This document shows, piece after piece, positions 41,895 to 50,358 of a stretch of DNA of 64,000 bases. This DNA is from Alterirhizorhabdus solaris (GTDB lineage: Bacteria; Pseudomonadota; Alphaproteobacteria; Sphingomonadales; Sphingomonadaceae), in NCBI RefSeq assembly GCF_007785815.1, contig NZ_VNIM01000008.1, positions 1-64,000 on the forward strand, read 5' to 3'. The position numbers and the translations under genes were made by a program. Each line of letters begins with the position of its first letter. Position 1 is the stretch's first letter. The notes under the pieces are model-generated. The model was not told where the DNA came from and searched no databases. It saw nothing but the letters and a program-made list of their open reading frames with translations.

Positions 41895-42776
41895 ATGACA
41901 GTGACCCGCGTGCTGGATGCCGACAATTACCTTGGCGAGGGGCCGATCTGGTCGCCGGAGGATCAGGCGCTCTGGTGGATCAACTGCGAGCAGCCGGCCG
42001 CCCTCCACCGCTGGTCGCCCGACAGCGGCGCGCACGATAGCTGGCCGATGCCGAGCCGCATCGGCGGCTTCGTGCCCAAGGCGGCGGGCGGCCTGCTGGT
42101 GGCGCTGGCCGACGGGCTGTACGATTTTGACGTGGAAAGCGGCGCCGTCACGCTGCGCGTCGCCGCCGACCAGCCGGCCCACATCAAGCTGCACGAATGC
42201 CATTGCGACCGGCAGGGCCGTTTCTGGATCGGCGCCTACGATCACCATTTCCCGGCCGACCGCAACGCGGCGGGTGGCGCGTTTCACCGGCTGGACGGCG
42301 ACCGGCTGACCCCGGTGATCGACGGGATCGCGGTCGCCAACGGCCTCGCCTTCAGCCCCGACGGACGGACGATGTACGCGGCCAGCACGCCCAGCCGGAA
42401 GGTGGAGGCGTTCGACCTCGACCCCGCGACGGGCGACATCTCGAACCGCCGCACCTTCCTCACGCTGGAGCCAGAGCTGAAGGGCCATCTCGACGGCGCC
42501 ACGGTGGATGCCGAAGGCGGCTACTGGCTCACGATCGTGGGCGTGGGGCAGTTGCGGCGCTACCGGCCGGACGGCACGCTCGACCGGATCGTCGCCCTCC
42601 CCTTCTCGAACCCGACCAAGCCGGCGTTCGGCGGGCCGGACATGGCGACGCTGTATGTCACGTCGACGAAGATGGCGATCAACTCGGACGCGCCCGGCAA
42701 CGACGCCAACGGCGGCCTTTTCGCGCTCACGCCGGGGGAAAAGGGCGTGGCGGAGACACCCCTGGCGGCGGGCTGA
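41895..42776 (+). CDS. SMP-30/gluconolactonase family lactonase
   Basis: 293 residues, a six-bladed beta-propeller of the SMP-30/regucalcin family. Metal-binding candidates are Glu in YLGEGPIW, Asn in GIAVANGLAFSPDG and Asp in HLDGATVDAEGGYW. Family members hydrolyse sugar or other lactones with Ca or Zn. The ATG at 41895 is preferred over 41889 because GGGAG then lies 6 bases upstream. It follows the NTF2-like gene. Among CoA-pathway genes the lactone may be non-sugar; the arabinose locus lies 26 kb away, so a sugar role is less likely but possible. Confidence 0.82.
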   Translation: MTVTRVLDADNYLGEGPIWSPEDQALWWINCEQPAALHRWSPDSGAHDSWPMPSRIGGFVPKAAGGLLVALADGLYDFDVESGAVTLRVAADQPAHIKLHECHCDRQGRFWIGAYDHHFPADRNAAGGAFHRLDGDRLTPVIDGIAVANGLAFSPDGRTMYAASTPSRKVEAFDLDPATGDISNRRTFLTLEPELKGHLDGATVDAEGGYWLTIVGVGQLRRYRPDGTLDRIVALPFSNPTKPAFGGPDMATLYVTSTKMAINSDAPGNDANGGLFALTPGEKGVAETPLAAG

Positions 42777-42817
42777 CGCCGGCATCCCGCTGCCGGCCCC
42801 CTGCCGGCGGCGGCATA

Positions 42818-42840
42818 TAATGTGCTTCGGGTGTTGCATT
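42818..42840. promoter_or_regulatory. operator-like dyad TAATG-N13-GCATT
   Basis: Exact copy, 90 bases before the split acyl-CoA dehydrogenase pair, in an AT-rich patch of an otherwise GC-rich gap. Confidence 0.65.
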
Positions 42841-42930
42841 ATGTCCGCCGCCGCCTAACAAGGTCAGCAGCAGCATAAGCGACCGGGGCGGTCATAGCCG
42901 TCCGGTGGTTCCAAGGGAGAGTTTAGCGCC

Positions 42931-43905
42931 ATGTTTCTGGCACCTGACGGTGATGAGGTCGCGATCGCGAGCGCGGCGGCCGAATTCCTGGCGGACGCGA
43001 TGCCGATCGACCGCCTGCACGGTGCCGATGGCGGCGACATGGGCGCGCCGCTGCGCCAGTCGCTCGGCGAGATGGGCTGGTTCGCGCTGGCACTGCCGGA
43101 AAACCAGGGCGGCAGCGGCCTGAGCGCCGTCGAGCACGTCCTGTTCTTCCGCGAGGTGGGCCGCCAGTGCGGCCCGGTCGACGTGCTGGCACAAAGCCTC
43201 GCGGCGATGGTCGCGACCGACGACACGATGCGCGCGGCGATCCTTTCGGGCGAGGCCGGCGTGGCGCTGGCGGTGAACGACGGCGCGGGCCTGCGCCTGC
43301 TCGGTTCGCCCGATGCAACCTATGCGCTGCACGTCAGCCGCGAACAGGCGCGCCTGCTCTCGATCACGGACATCGTCGCGCCGGCCCGCCCCGCGCTCGA
43401 TCCCGCCACCTCGATGCGGGTCGCCGAGGGCGCCGCGCAGGCGCCGGTTGCAGAGACGACGGGCGAGCATGTCTGGCGGATGGGCGAGCTCGGCGCGGCC
43501 GCGATGCTGGTCGGCATCGCCGAGGCCGCGCTCGACCTGATCGTCGATTACGCCAAGGTGCGCGAGACGTTCGGCCGCAAGATCGGCGCTTATCAGGCCG
43601 TGCGCCACCCCTGCGCCGACATGGCGCTGCGGGCCGAGGCGGCGCGCTGCCAGCTCTGGTATGCGGCCGCCGCGATCAAGGAGGAGCGTGGCGATGCCGC
43701 CGTCCACCTCGACGCGGCCAAGCATCTGGCCAATCAGGCGGCGATCGCGAATGCCGATACCAACATCCAGCTGCATGGCGGCATCGGCGTGACCGACGAG
43801 CATCATGCCCACCTGATGCTCAAGCACGCGCTGGTGCTGGGCAAGCTGTTCGGGTCGAAGCGCACGCTGCTCGGCCGCCTCGTGAACTCGAAGGTCGAGG
43901 ACTGA
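42931..43905 (+). CDS. acyl-CoA dehydrogenase, small subunit of a heteromeric pair
   Basis: 324 residues, shorter than stand-alone enzymes. It has the acyl-CoA dehydrogenase C-domain (VDYAKVRETFGRKIGAYQAVRHPCADMAL and QLHGGIGVTDEHHAHLMLKHA), but its middle beta domain is reduced and lacks the TEPxxGSD motif. It corresponds to the N-half of the fused protein at 32770. Its stop is one base from the next gene, which supplies the other subunit. GGGAGAG lies upstream of the ATG. It should form a heterotetramer, as known for bacterial steroid acyl-CoA dehydrogenases. Confidence 0.85.
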   Translation: MFLAPDGDEVAIASAAAEFLADAMPIDRLHGADGGDMGAPLRQSLGEMGWFALALPENQGGSGLSAVEHVLFFREVGRQCGPVDVLAQSLAAMVATDDTMRAAILSGEAGVALAVNDGAGLRLLGSPDATYALHVSREQARLLSITDIVAPARPALDPATSMRVAEGAAQAPVAETTGEHVWRMGELGAAAMLVGIAEAALDLIVDYAKVRETFGRKIGAYQAVRHPCADMALRAEAARCQLWYAAAAIKEERGDAAVHLDAAKHLANQAAIANADTNIQLHGGIGVTDEHHAHLMLKHALVLGKLFGSKRTLLGRLVNSKVED

Positions 43906-43906
43906 G

Positions 43907-45085
43907 ATGGACCTGCAATATTCCGACGCCGACCGCGCCTTCCGGGAGCGCGCCCGCAGCTGGCTCGCCACCGCCGTGCCGCGCGAACCGCGCCCGGCGC
44001 ACGGTGCCGCCGCCGCGCAGTTCGACCGCGACTGGCAGCGCAAGCAGTATGAGCATGGCTGGGCCGGCGTCGCCTGGCCCAAGGAGTTCGGCGGCCTCGG
44101 CCTGACCGGCCTGCAACAGGTGATCTGGTACGAGGAACTCGCGCGCGCGCGTGCACCGCACTACATCAACACCACCTACATCGCGCTGATGCACGCCGGC
44201 CCGACCCTGATCGCGCGCGGCACCGAGGAGCAGAAGGCGTTCCACCTGCCCAAGATCCTCTCGGGCGAGGCGCTGTGGTGCCAGGGCTTCTCGGAGCCGA
44301 ACGCCGGGTCGGACCTCGCCTCGCTCAAGACGCGGGGCCGGGTGGAAGGCGACGCCATCTTCGTCAACGGCTCCAAGATGTGGACCACCGACGCCAAATA
44401 TGCCGACTATCAGGAACTGCTGATCCGCACCGATCCGGCATCCGAACGGCACAAGGGGCTGACGTGGCTGATCGGCGACATGAAGGCGCCGGGCATCGAC
44501 ATCAAGCCGATCCGCACGATGTTGCAGGACGAGCATGTCAACCTCGTGTTCTACGACGAGGTGCGCATCCCGCTTGCCGACGTGGTGGGCGAGGTGAACA
44601 AGGGCTGGTCCACCGCGCTGTCGACCCTCTCGTTCGAGCGTGGCCTCGGCTTCATCGGCGACCAGCTCGACCTCTACGAGCGCGTGTGCCGGGCGATCGA
44701 TCTTGCCGGCAAGGTACGCCTCGAAACCGGCAAGCTGGCGATCGAGGACGACGGCATCGCCCAGAAGCTGGCGTCGCTGAAGGCGGACGCGCTCGCCATT
44801 CGTTCGATGACGCTGGCGCACATCACCGAAAGCGACCGCACCGGCGACCCCGGCCCCAAGGGTTCGCTGATGAAGCTGATCGTCACCGCCACCCACAAGG
44901 GCCTGAGCGAGACGGTGGGCGAGATGCTCGGCTGGGATTTCCTCGAGTTCGACGGCGATCGCAGCACGCATCCGTGGACCTACGACTACCTGTGGAGCTG
45001 GGTGTTCACCATCTCGGGCGGGACGAGCGAGATCCAGCGCGAGATCACCGCCGACCGCCTGCTGGAACTGCCGAGGGCACGATGA
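43907..45085 (+). CDS. acyl-CoA dehydrogenase, large subunit of a heteromeric pair
   Basis: 392 residues with a complete fold. N-terminal helices come first, then the FAD/substrate motif GFSEPNAGSD and VNGSKMWTTDAKYADY, then a C-domain ending FTISGGTSEIQREITADRLLELPRAR. It corresponds to the C-half of the fused enzyme at 32770. One base separates it from the small subunit, and its stop overlaps the next gene (ATGA). It desaturates an acyl-CoA and passes electrons to ETF. It leads an operon that also encodes a CoA ligase and a crotonase, so the substrate is probably the CoA ester made by that ligase. Confidence 0.88.
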   Translation: MDLQYSDADRAFRERARSWLATAVPREPRPAHGAAAAQFDRDWQRKQYEHGWAGVAWPKEFGGLGLTGLQQVIWYEELARARAPHYINTTYIALMHAGPTLIARGTEEQKAFHLPKILSGEALWCQGFSEPNAGSDLASLKTRGRVEGDAIFVNGSKMWTTDAKYADYQELLIRTDPASERHKGLTWLIGDMKAPGIDIKPIRTMLQDEHVNLVFYDEVRIPLADVVGEVNKGWSTALSTLSFERGLGFIGDQLDLYERVCRAIDLAGKVRLETGKLAIEDDGIAQKLASLKADALAIRSMTLAHITESDRTGDPGPKGSLMKLIVTATHKGLSETVGEMLGWDFLEFDGDRSTHPWTYDYLWSWVFTISGGTSEIQREITADRLLELPRAR

Positions 45086-46188
45086 CCGATACATCCCCGA
45101 ACACCGGCCCGAACACCGGCCCGCTCAGGATCGGTTTCGCCGGCGGCAACGCCACGCGCGGCTGGGCCAGAGACGCCCACCTGCCCGCCATCCGCGCCTT
45201 GCCGGGGCTGGCGGTCGGCGCCGTCTCCGCACGCGATCAGTCGCTGGCGGACGAGGCGGCGGCCGTGTTCGGGGCGCCGGTTGCCTATGGCGACACGCTG
45301 GCGATGGTCCGCGATCCCGGCATCGATATCGTCGCGGTGACGGTGAAGGTGCCGGAGCACCGCGCGATCGTGCTGGCCGCGATCGCGGCAGGCAAGCATG
45401 TCTATTGCGAGTGGCCGCTGGGCCGCGATCTCGCCGAGGCCGAGGAATTGGCCGCCGCCGCGCGCGCCAGCGACGTCCACGTCGCGATCGGGCTTCAGGG
45501 TACGCACGCGCCGGCCATCCGCCATGCCGCCCGGCTGGTGCGGGAAGGGGCGATCGGCCGTCCGCTCAACCTGCGCGTGGTGTCCCCCACCGCCGGATGG
45601 GCGAACGAGGCGCCGCCGTTCTACGCCTATCTCCAGGACAAGCGGAACGGCGCCACCCTCTCCAGCATCGCCGGCGGACATACCATCGCCGTGATCGAGG
45701 CGATCGTCGGGCCATATGCGGACCTGAGCGCGATCAACAGCATCCTGCGCGATACCGTGCGGATCAGCGGCACCGACGAGGTGGTGCAGCGTACCTGCCC
45801 CGATCATGTGCTCGCGATCGGCCGGCACGCGAACGGCTGCGTCTCCTCGCTCGAGGTGCTCGGCGGCCTGCCGAACACCCCCTTCCTGTTCGAGCTGCGC
45901 GGCACCGAGGGCGCGCTGACGGTCAGTGGCCACCACGCCGGCGGATTCCAGGTCAGCGACCTGACCGTCACCGCGACGCCGGCCGCCGCGCCGCAGTCGG
46001 CGCATGTCGTCGCGGGCCTTGCCGGCGGGCCGATCAACGTCGCCGAATCGTGGGCCGCGTTCGAGGCGGATATCCGCGCCGGTACGCGCACCGTTCCCGA
46101 TTTCGAGACCGCCGTCCGCCTGACCCGCGTGCTCGACGCGATCGATACCGCCGCCGACACCGGCGGGCGCGTGACGATCGCCGACTGA
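45082..46188 (+). CDS. Gfo/Idh/MocA family oxidoreductase
   Basis: 368 residues. The N-terminal Rossmann motif is IGFAGGNATRGWARDAHLPAIRALPG, with an unusual loop in place of GxGxxG, and CEWPLGRDLAEA stands at the usual EKP position with Trp for Lys. The C-terminal sheet domain is intact. It uses NAD(P) to oxidise or reduce a cyclic alcohol or ketone. The N-terminus contains a 12-base tandem duplication giving NTGPNTGP (45099-45122). ATGA overlap with the acyl-CoA dehydrogenase ties it to the CoA operon rather than to sugar metabolism. Loss of the EKP Lys may mean altered chemistry. Confidence 0.78.
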   Translation: MTDTSPNTGPNTGPLRIGFAGGNATRGWARDAHLPAIRALPGLAVGAVSARDQSLADEAAAVFGAPVAYGDTLAMVRDPGIDIVAVTVKVPEHRAIVLAAIAAGKHVYCEWPLGRDLAEAEELAAAARASDVHVAIGLQGTHAPAIRHAARLVREGAIGRPLNLRVVSPTAGWANEAPPFYAYLQDKRNGATLSSIAGGHTIAVIEAIVGPYADLSAINSILRDTVRISGTDEVVQRTCPDHVLAIGRHANGCVSSLEVLGGLPNTPFLFELRGTEGALTVSGHHAGGFQVSDLTVTATPAAAPQSAHVVAGLAGGPINVAESWAAFEADIRAGTRTVPDFETAVRLTRVLDAIDTAADTGGRVTIAD

Positions 46189-46207
46189 ACCTCCCAGGAG
46201 ACCGACG

Positions 46208-46900
46208 ATGTCGAATGCCCTCCAGCTCGTCCTGTCCCAGCCAACGGCGGGCATGGATGCGGAATTCAACGAATGGTATGGCGGCAGCCACATGCTGCAC
46301 CGCGTGGAGGCGCCCGGCGTGCTCGCCGGCCAGCGTTTCCGCCGCGCGGACGGGCCGTGGCCGTCGGGCAAGCATGACTATCTGATGATCTGGGAGCTGG
46401 ACGATCCCGCCTTCACGCTGGCGGCGCTCGCCAAGGTGAAGGGCACCGCCGACATGCCGATCAGCCCCGCGATCAACATGGACACGGTGCAGCCGCCGAC
46501 GATGTGGCGCCGCGCCGAGGTACGCAACGCCGCGCGCGTGCCGGTCGATACCGAGGCCCGGCGCCCGGTGGTGTTCGCCCTCTACAGCGCGGCGACGGGC
46601 GAGGACGCGGCGCTGGCCGACAGCCTGCTGGACGGTGGCCTGCGCGCGCTGGCGGACCGGTCCGGCGTCCTCTCGGCACAGTATCTCACGCTGGCGGACG
46701 AGCAGATCCGGGGCAACTGCCGCAAATACCCGCACGGGCTGCTGATCGAGCTGCACGACGAGGCGGCCGGCGTCGCCGCGCTGACCGGCGTGCTGGCGGC
46801 CCTGCCCCATACCGATCCCGATCGCTGGATGCCCATCCTGTTCCGCCCGGTCGGCGAACGGGTGACCCGCCACGACGCCAAACGAATGGCCCACGCATGA
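46208..46900 (+). CDS. two-domain EthD-like (dimeric alpha-beta barrel) protein
   Basis: 230 residues that seem to be two ferredoxin-like repeats: LQLVLSQPTAGMDAEFNEWYGGSHMLHRVEAPGVLAGQRF, then RPVVFALYSAATGEDAALADSLLDGGLRAL. The first repeat has the EthD-style E-x-NEWY-x4-H run. Such proteins are found with oxygenases and dehydrogenases of hydrophobic compounds; some are isomerases or decarboxylases, many have no known reaction. Its stop overlaps the ligase start (ATGA). A single-domain relative is encoded at 52783. Confidence 0.6.
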   Translation: MSNALQLVLSQPTAGMDAEFNEWYGGSHMLHRVEAPGVLAGQRFRRADGPWPSGKHDYLMIWELDDPAFTLAALAKVKGTADMPISPAINMDTVQPPTMWRRAEVRNAARVPVDTEARRPVVFALYSAATGEDAALADSLLDGGLRALADRSGVLSAQYLTLADEQIRGNCRKYPHGLLIELHDEAAGVAALTGVLAALPHTDPDRWMPILFRPVGERVTRHDAKRMAHA

Positions 46901-48552
46901 GCGCGATCATGAAGACGGACCCGAGCGGTTTCCGCATCCGCTGGTCGGACGAGATGGCCGCGCGCTACCGGCGTGAAGGCTACTGGCGCGAGAGCACGCT
47001 CGTCGACGCGGCGCGCGCCGCCGTCGCCGAGGATCCCGCGCGGGTGCTGCTGATCGAGGGCGAGACGCGGCTGACGCGCGGGCAGGCATGGGACCAGTCG
47101 CTGCGGCTGGCCGCCTTCTTCCTGTCGCGCGGGCTGAAGCCGGGCGACGTGGTGGCCTTCCAGCTGCCCAACTGGATCGAGGCGTCGATCATCGCGCTGG
47201 CCGCGCGGATGACGGGGCTGATCGTCAACCCGATTCCGCCGATCTATCGCGGGTCCGAACTCGGCTACATCCTGGCCGATTGCGGGGCCAAGCTGATCTT
47301 CGTGCCGCACGTCTTCCGCAAGCACGACCACAAGGCGACGGTCGAGGCATTGCGCGGCGATCTGCCCGCGCTGCGCGACATCGTGGTGGTACGCGGCGCC
47401 GGTGATCCGGGCTGGGACGAGGCGATCGCCTTCCCGCCGGCGGACGAGGCCGATCTGCCTGCCGTCGATCCCTCGGCGGTGATGATGGTGATGTACACCT
47501 CGGGCACCACCGGCAAACCCAAGGGCGTGCTCCACACCCATTACGGTTTCGACCATCGCGTGCGCGGTATGGGCGAGGCGTGGGGCATCGGGCCGGACGA
47601 CGTGGTGTTCATGCCCTCGCCGGTCACCCACATCACCGGCGCCTTCTGGGCGTTCGACATGCCGTGGGTGTTCGGTTCGCAAAGCGTGCTGATCGACGTG
47701 TGGCAGGCGGACGACGGCATCGCCTGCATCGCGCGCAACCGCTGCACCGTGTCGGGCGGGGCCACGCCGTTTCTCCAGCAGTTCCTCGATGTCGCGCAGT
47801 CGACGCCGGATGCGCTGTCGAGCCTGCGCCTGTTCTTCTGCGGCGGCACCACCGTTTCGCCCGATCTGATCCGCGAGGCGAGCGCGGCCTTCCCCGACTG
47901 TTTGTTCTTCCGCGCCTACGGCTCGACCGAGATGACCACCGCGACGCTCGGCATCCGCAGCCGCGACCAGGTGGCGCTGGGCGCGGAGACGGATGGCGAG
48001 ATCGTCTATCCGACCGAGATCAGGATCGTCGATCCCGAGGGCGATGCGCCCGTGGCCGACGGCACCGAGGGCGAGATCCTGATCCGCGGGCCGGAAGGCT
48101 TCGTCGGCTACCTCCACCCGGCCGACAACGAGGGCGCGTTCGACGACGACGGCTTCTTCCGCATGGGCGATCTGGGCGTGCGGGTGCACGGCGATTATCT
48201 GGTCATCACCGGGCGCAAGAAGGACATCATCATCCGCTCGGGCGAGAACATCAGCCCGAAGGAGGTGGAGGACCTGCTGTTCACCCACCCGGCGGTGGCC
48301 GAGGTAGCGATCGTGGCGATGCCGAGCGCGGCCACCGGCGAGAAGGGCTGCGCCTTCATCATCCCGCGCCCCGGCCAGACGATCGACCTGCCCGAGATCC
48401 GCCGTTTCCTCGATACGGCGGGCCTCGCCCGGCAGAAATATCCCGAGCATGTCGTACTGGTCGACGACCTGCCGCGCGTGCCCTCGGGCAAGGTGAAGAA
48501 GGACGTGCTGCGCATCCGCGCGCGCGAGATCGCAGAAGGTGAGAGCGCATGA
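46897..48552 (+). CDS. acyl-CoA synthetase (AMP-forming CoA ligase)
   Basis: 551 residues of the ANL superfamily. The AMP-binding P-loop YTSGTTGKPKG is at about residue 200, the A5-type FRAYGSTEMT at about 340, the hinge motif GRKKDIIIRSGENISPKEVE at about 440, and the catalytic Lys near the end in PSGKVKKDVL. The style resembles cyclohexanecarboxylate-CoA ligase-like enzymes. It activates a carboxylic acid to its CoA thioester with ATP. It is the only CoA ligase in the window, so it is a good candidate for the entry step of the pathway. Overlaps both neighbours by 4 bases. Confidence 0.9.
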   Translation: MSAIMKTDPSGFRIRWSDEMAARYRREGYWRESTLVDAARAAVAEDPARVLLIEGETRLTRGQAWDQSLRLAAFFLSRGLKPGDVVAFQLPNWIEASIIALAARMTGLIVNPIPPIYRGSELGYILADCGAKLIFVPHVFRKHDHKATVEALRGDLPALRDIVVVRGAGDPGWDEAIAFPPADEADLPAVDPSAVMMVMYTSGTTGKPKGVLHTHYGFDHRVRGMGEAWGIGPDDVVFMPSPVTHITGAFWAFDMPWVFGSQSVLIDVWQADDGIACIARNRCTVSGGATPFLQQFLDVAQSTPDALSSLRLFFCGGTTVSPDLIREASAAFPDCLFFRAYGSTEMTTATLGIRSRDQVALGAETDGEIVYPTEIRIVDPEGDAPVADGTEGEILIRGPEGFVGYLHPADNEGAFDDDGFFRMGDLGVRVHGDYLVITGRKKDIIIRSGENISPKEVEDLLFTHPAVAEVAIVAMPSAATGEKGCAFIIPRPGQTIDLPEIRRFLDTAGLARQKYPEHVVLVDDLPRVPSGKVKKDVLRIRAREIAEGESA

Positions 48553-49409
48553 CCGAGCCCGAACTCGTCCGTTACGAGCAGCCGGCGCCCGGCGTCGCGC
48601 GCATCGTGCTGGCGCGCGCCGAGAAGCATAATTCGATCAACCCGCAGATGATCTTCGAGGTCAACGACCTGTTCAACCGCGCGCTGGCGGACAACGGCGT
48701 CAAGGTGATCGTGCTCGCCGCCGACGGTCGCAACTTCTCCGCCGGGCACGATATCGCCGATACCTGCGAGCAGTATCAGGCGGCGGTGACGGCATCCGGG
48801 CGGCAGGTGGGCCACTGGAGCGACTTCGAGGCGGAGGGCACCGCCGGCTGGTATGCCGCCGAGAAGGAGGCCTATTTCGAGACGGCCAAGCGCTGGCGCA
48901 ACATTTCCAAGCCCACCATCTGCGCGGTGCAGGGCAAGTGCATCGCCGGCGCGCTGATCTTCGCCTGGGTGTGCGACATCATCGTCGCCTCGAGCGATGC
49001 GGTGTTCTCCGATCCGGTGATGACGTTCGGCATGCCCGGCGTCGAATGGTTCGGCCATCCGTGGGAACTGGGGCCGCGCAAGGCCAAGGAATTCCTGTTC
49101 ACCGCCGACGCCTGGAACGCCGAGGAAGCGCACCGGCTGGGCATGGTCAACCATGTCGTCGAACGCGATGCGCTGGAGGACTTCACCCTCGCCATGGCGA
49201 AGAAGATCGCGACCAAGCCGGCCTTTGCGCTGAAGCTGGCCAAGGAGGCCGTCAACAAGACGCTGGACATCCAGGGTCAGGCAAATGCGATGGATGCGGC
49301 CTTCTACATCCACCATCTGGGCCACAGCCAGAATTTTCGCGTGTTCGGCTGGGGTATGGACCCGACCAACGTGCCGAGCCTCGCCACCGTACCGAAGAAG
49401 CCGGGCTGA
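48549..49409 (+). CDS. crotonase-superfamily protein lacking both hydratase glutamates
   Basis: 286 residues with the crotonase fold: FSAGHDIADT forms the first oxyanion loop and CIAGALIFAWVCDIIVAS the second. At the positions of the two catalytic Glu of enoyl-CoA hydratase (GGGxEL and the later PEI) it has Ile and Val (GALIFAW and FSDPVMTFG). It therefore cannot use the standard hydratase mechanism. Superfamily members without them include isomerases, hydrolases, ring-cleaving and decarboxylating enzymes. Last gene of the operon with the ligase, with ATGA overlap. A C-C bond cleaving or isomerase role is conceivable but unproven. Confidence 0.82.
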   Translation: MTEPELVRYEQPAPGVARIVLARAEKHNSINPQMIFEVNDLFNRALADNGVKVIVLAADGRNFSAGHDIADTCEQYQAAVTASGRQVGHWSDFEAEGTAGWYAAEKEAYFETAKRWRNISKPTICAVQGKCIAGALIFAWVCDIIVASSDAVFSDPVMTFGMPGVEWFGHPWELGPRKAKEFLFTADAWNAEEAHRLGMVNHVVERDALEDFTLAMAKKIATKPAFALKLAKEAVNKTLDIQGQANAMDAAFYIHHLGHSQNFRVFGWGMDPTNVPSLATVPKKPG

Positions 49410-49421
49410 TCCCGCGCAAAC

Positions 49422-49443
49422 CGGGGCGGCGCGTGCCGCCCCG
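49422..49443. terminator. stem-loop between convergent genes
   Basis: CGGGGCGGC-GCGT-GCCGCCCCG, perfect 9-base arms, 12 bases after the crotonase stop and just before the convergent SDR stop. No T-run. Confidence 0.45.
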
Positions 49444-49451
49444 TGCCGGCA

Positions 49452-50189
49452 TCAGCGCCAGGCGAAACCGCCGTCCACCGGCAGCATCGCGCCCGTGGTG
49501 AACGCCGAATCCGCCGTGGAGAAGAACAGCGCGGCCTGCGCCACGTCCTCCACCGTCCCCAGCCGCTTCAGCGCGACGCGATCGGCGGCGCGGGCGCTGT
49601 GCTCGGGATTTTCCCACAGGTAGCGCGTCATCTCGGTCTGGATCACGCCCGGGCAGATCACATTGGCGCGGATCGACGGGCCGAGGTCCATGCCGAGGCA
49701 GCGGGTGAACATCAGCAGCCCGGCCTTGCTCGCCGAATAGCCGGTCGTGCCGGGCAGCGGCATGATCGCGCTGGTCGAGGCGATGTTGACGATCGTCGCG
49801 TCCCCGGCCGCCTGCATCAGCGGCAGCGCGGCGTGGACGACGTTGTACGGGCCGGTCAGGTTCACCGCGATCATGCGGTCCCAGCTGGCGGGATCGAGGT
49901 CGGCGAACGGCTTGATGTCGAGAATACCGGCGGCGTTGACGATGCCGTCGATGCCACCCAGCGCCTCGTCCGCCCGCGTCACGACCTCGTTCACCGCCTC
50001 ACGCAGGGTGACGTCGCAGCCGTAGCCCTGCGCGCCGATCGCCCCGGCCGCCGCCTCGACCCCGGCCGCATTGCGGTCGAGCAGCGCCAGCGCCGCGCCC
50101 TCGGCGGCGAACTTCTCGGCGATCGCGAGGCCCATGCCGCTCGCCGCGCCCGTAATCAGGATCTTCCGACCCGTCAGCCTGCCTGCCAC
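49452..50189 (-). CDS. short-chain dehydrogenase/reductase
   Basis: 245 residues from a GTG start at 50189, chosen because GAGGAG lies 6 bases upstream and because it places the cofactor motif TGAASGMG near residue 14. NAAG and the catalytic YSASK are present, followed by CPGVIQTEMTRYL. It is a classical NAD(P)-dependent alcohol dehydrogenase of SDR type. It diverges from the LysR gene with a 169-base gap containing TGATATCA-type motifs, so the LysR protein may control it. Substrate unknown. Confidence 0.82.
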   Translation of the reverse strand: MAGRLTGRKILITGAASGMGLAIAEKFAAEGAALALLDRNAAGVEAAAGAIGAQGYGCDVTLREAVNEVVTRADEALGGIDGIVNAAGILDIKPFADLDPASWDRMIAVNLTGPYNVVHAALPLMQAAGDATIVNIASTSAIMPLPGTTGYSASKAGLLMFTRCLGMDLGPSIRANVICPGVIQTEMTRYLWENPEHSARAADRVALKRLGTVEDVAQAALFFSTADSAFTTGAMLPVDGGFAWR

Positions 50190-50283
50190 CCCATACTCCT
50201 CTCGATTTTTCTCGGACCGCCGGCGATGCACCGGCGCGCCGCGCAAACATGGCCCAGCCATTTGCCTATCCTGCCAAGGCCGT

Positions 50284-50313
50284 CCAATATCACATCGACG
50301 AAAATTGATATCA
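50284..50313. promoter_or_regulatory. CCAATATCA / TGATATCA dyad in the SDR-LysR divergent region
   Basis: CCAATATCA at 50284-50292 and the perfect palindrome TGATATCA at 50306-50313 form inverted arms (ATATCA-N13-TGATAT). The site lies 46 bases before the LysR gene. Similar motifs lie at 52687, 53161 and 60210. Confidence 0.55.
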
Positions 50314-50358
50314 CCGCCACAGGCAAAGCGCATCGTCGCGCCGGATCGGGAGACTGCG

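Noticed and set aside
45099-45122. 12-base tandem repeat as a repeat-array element.
   Set aside because: Only two copies, inside the coding start of one gene; a slippage duplication.
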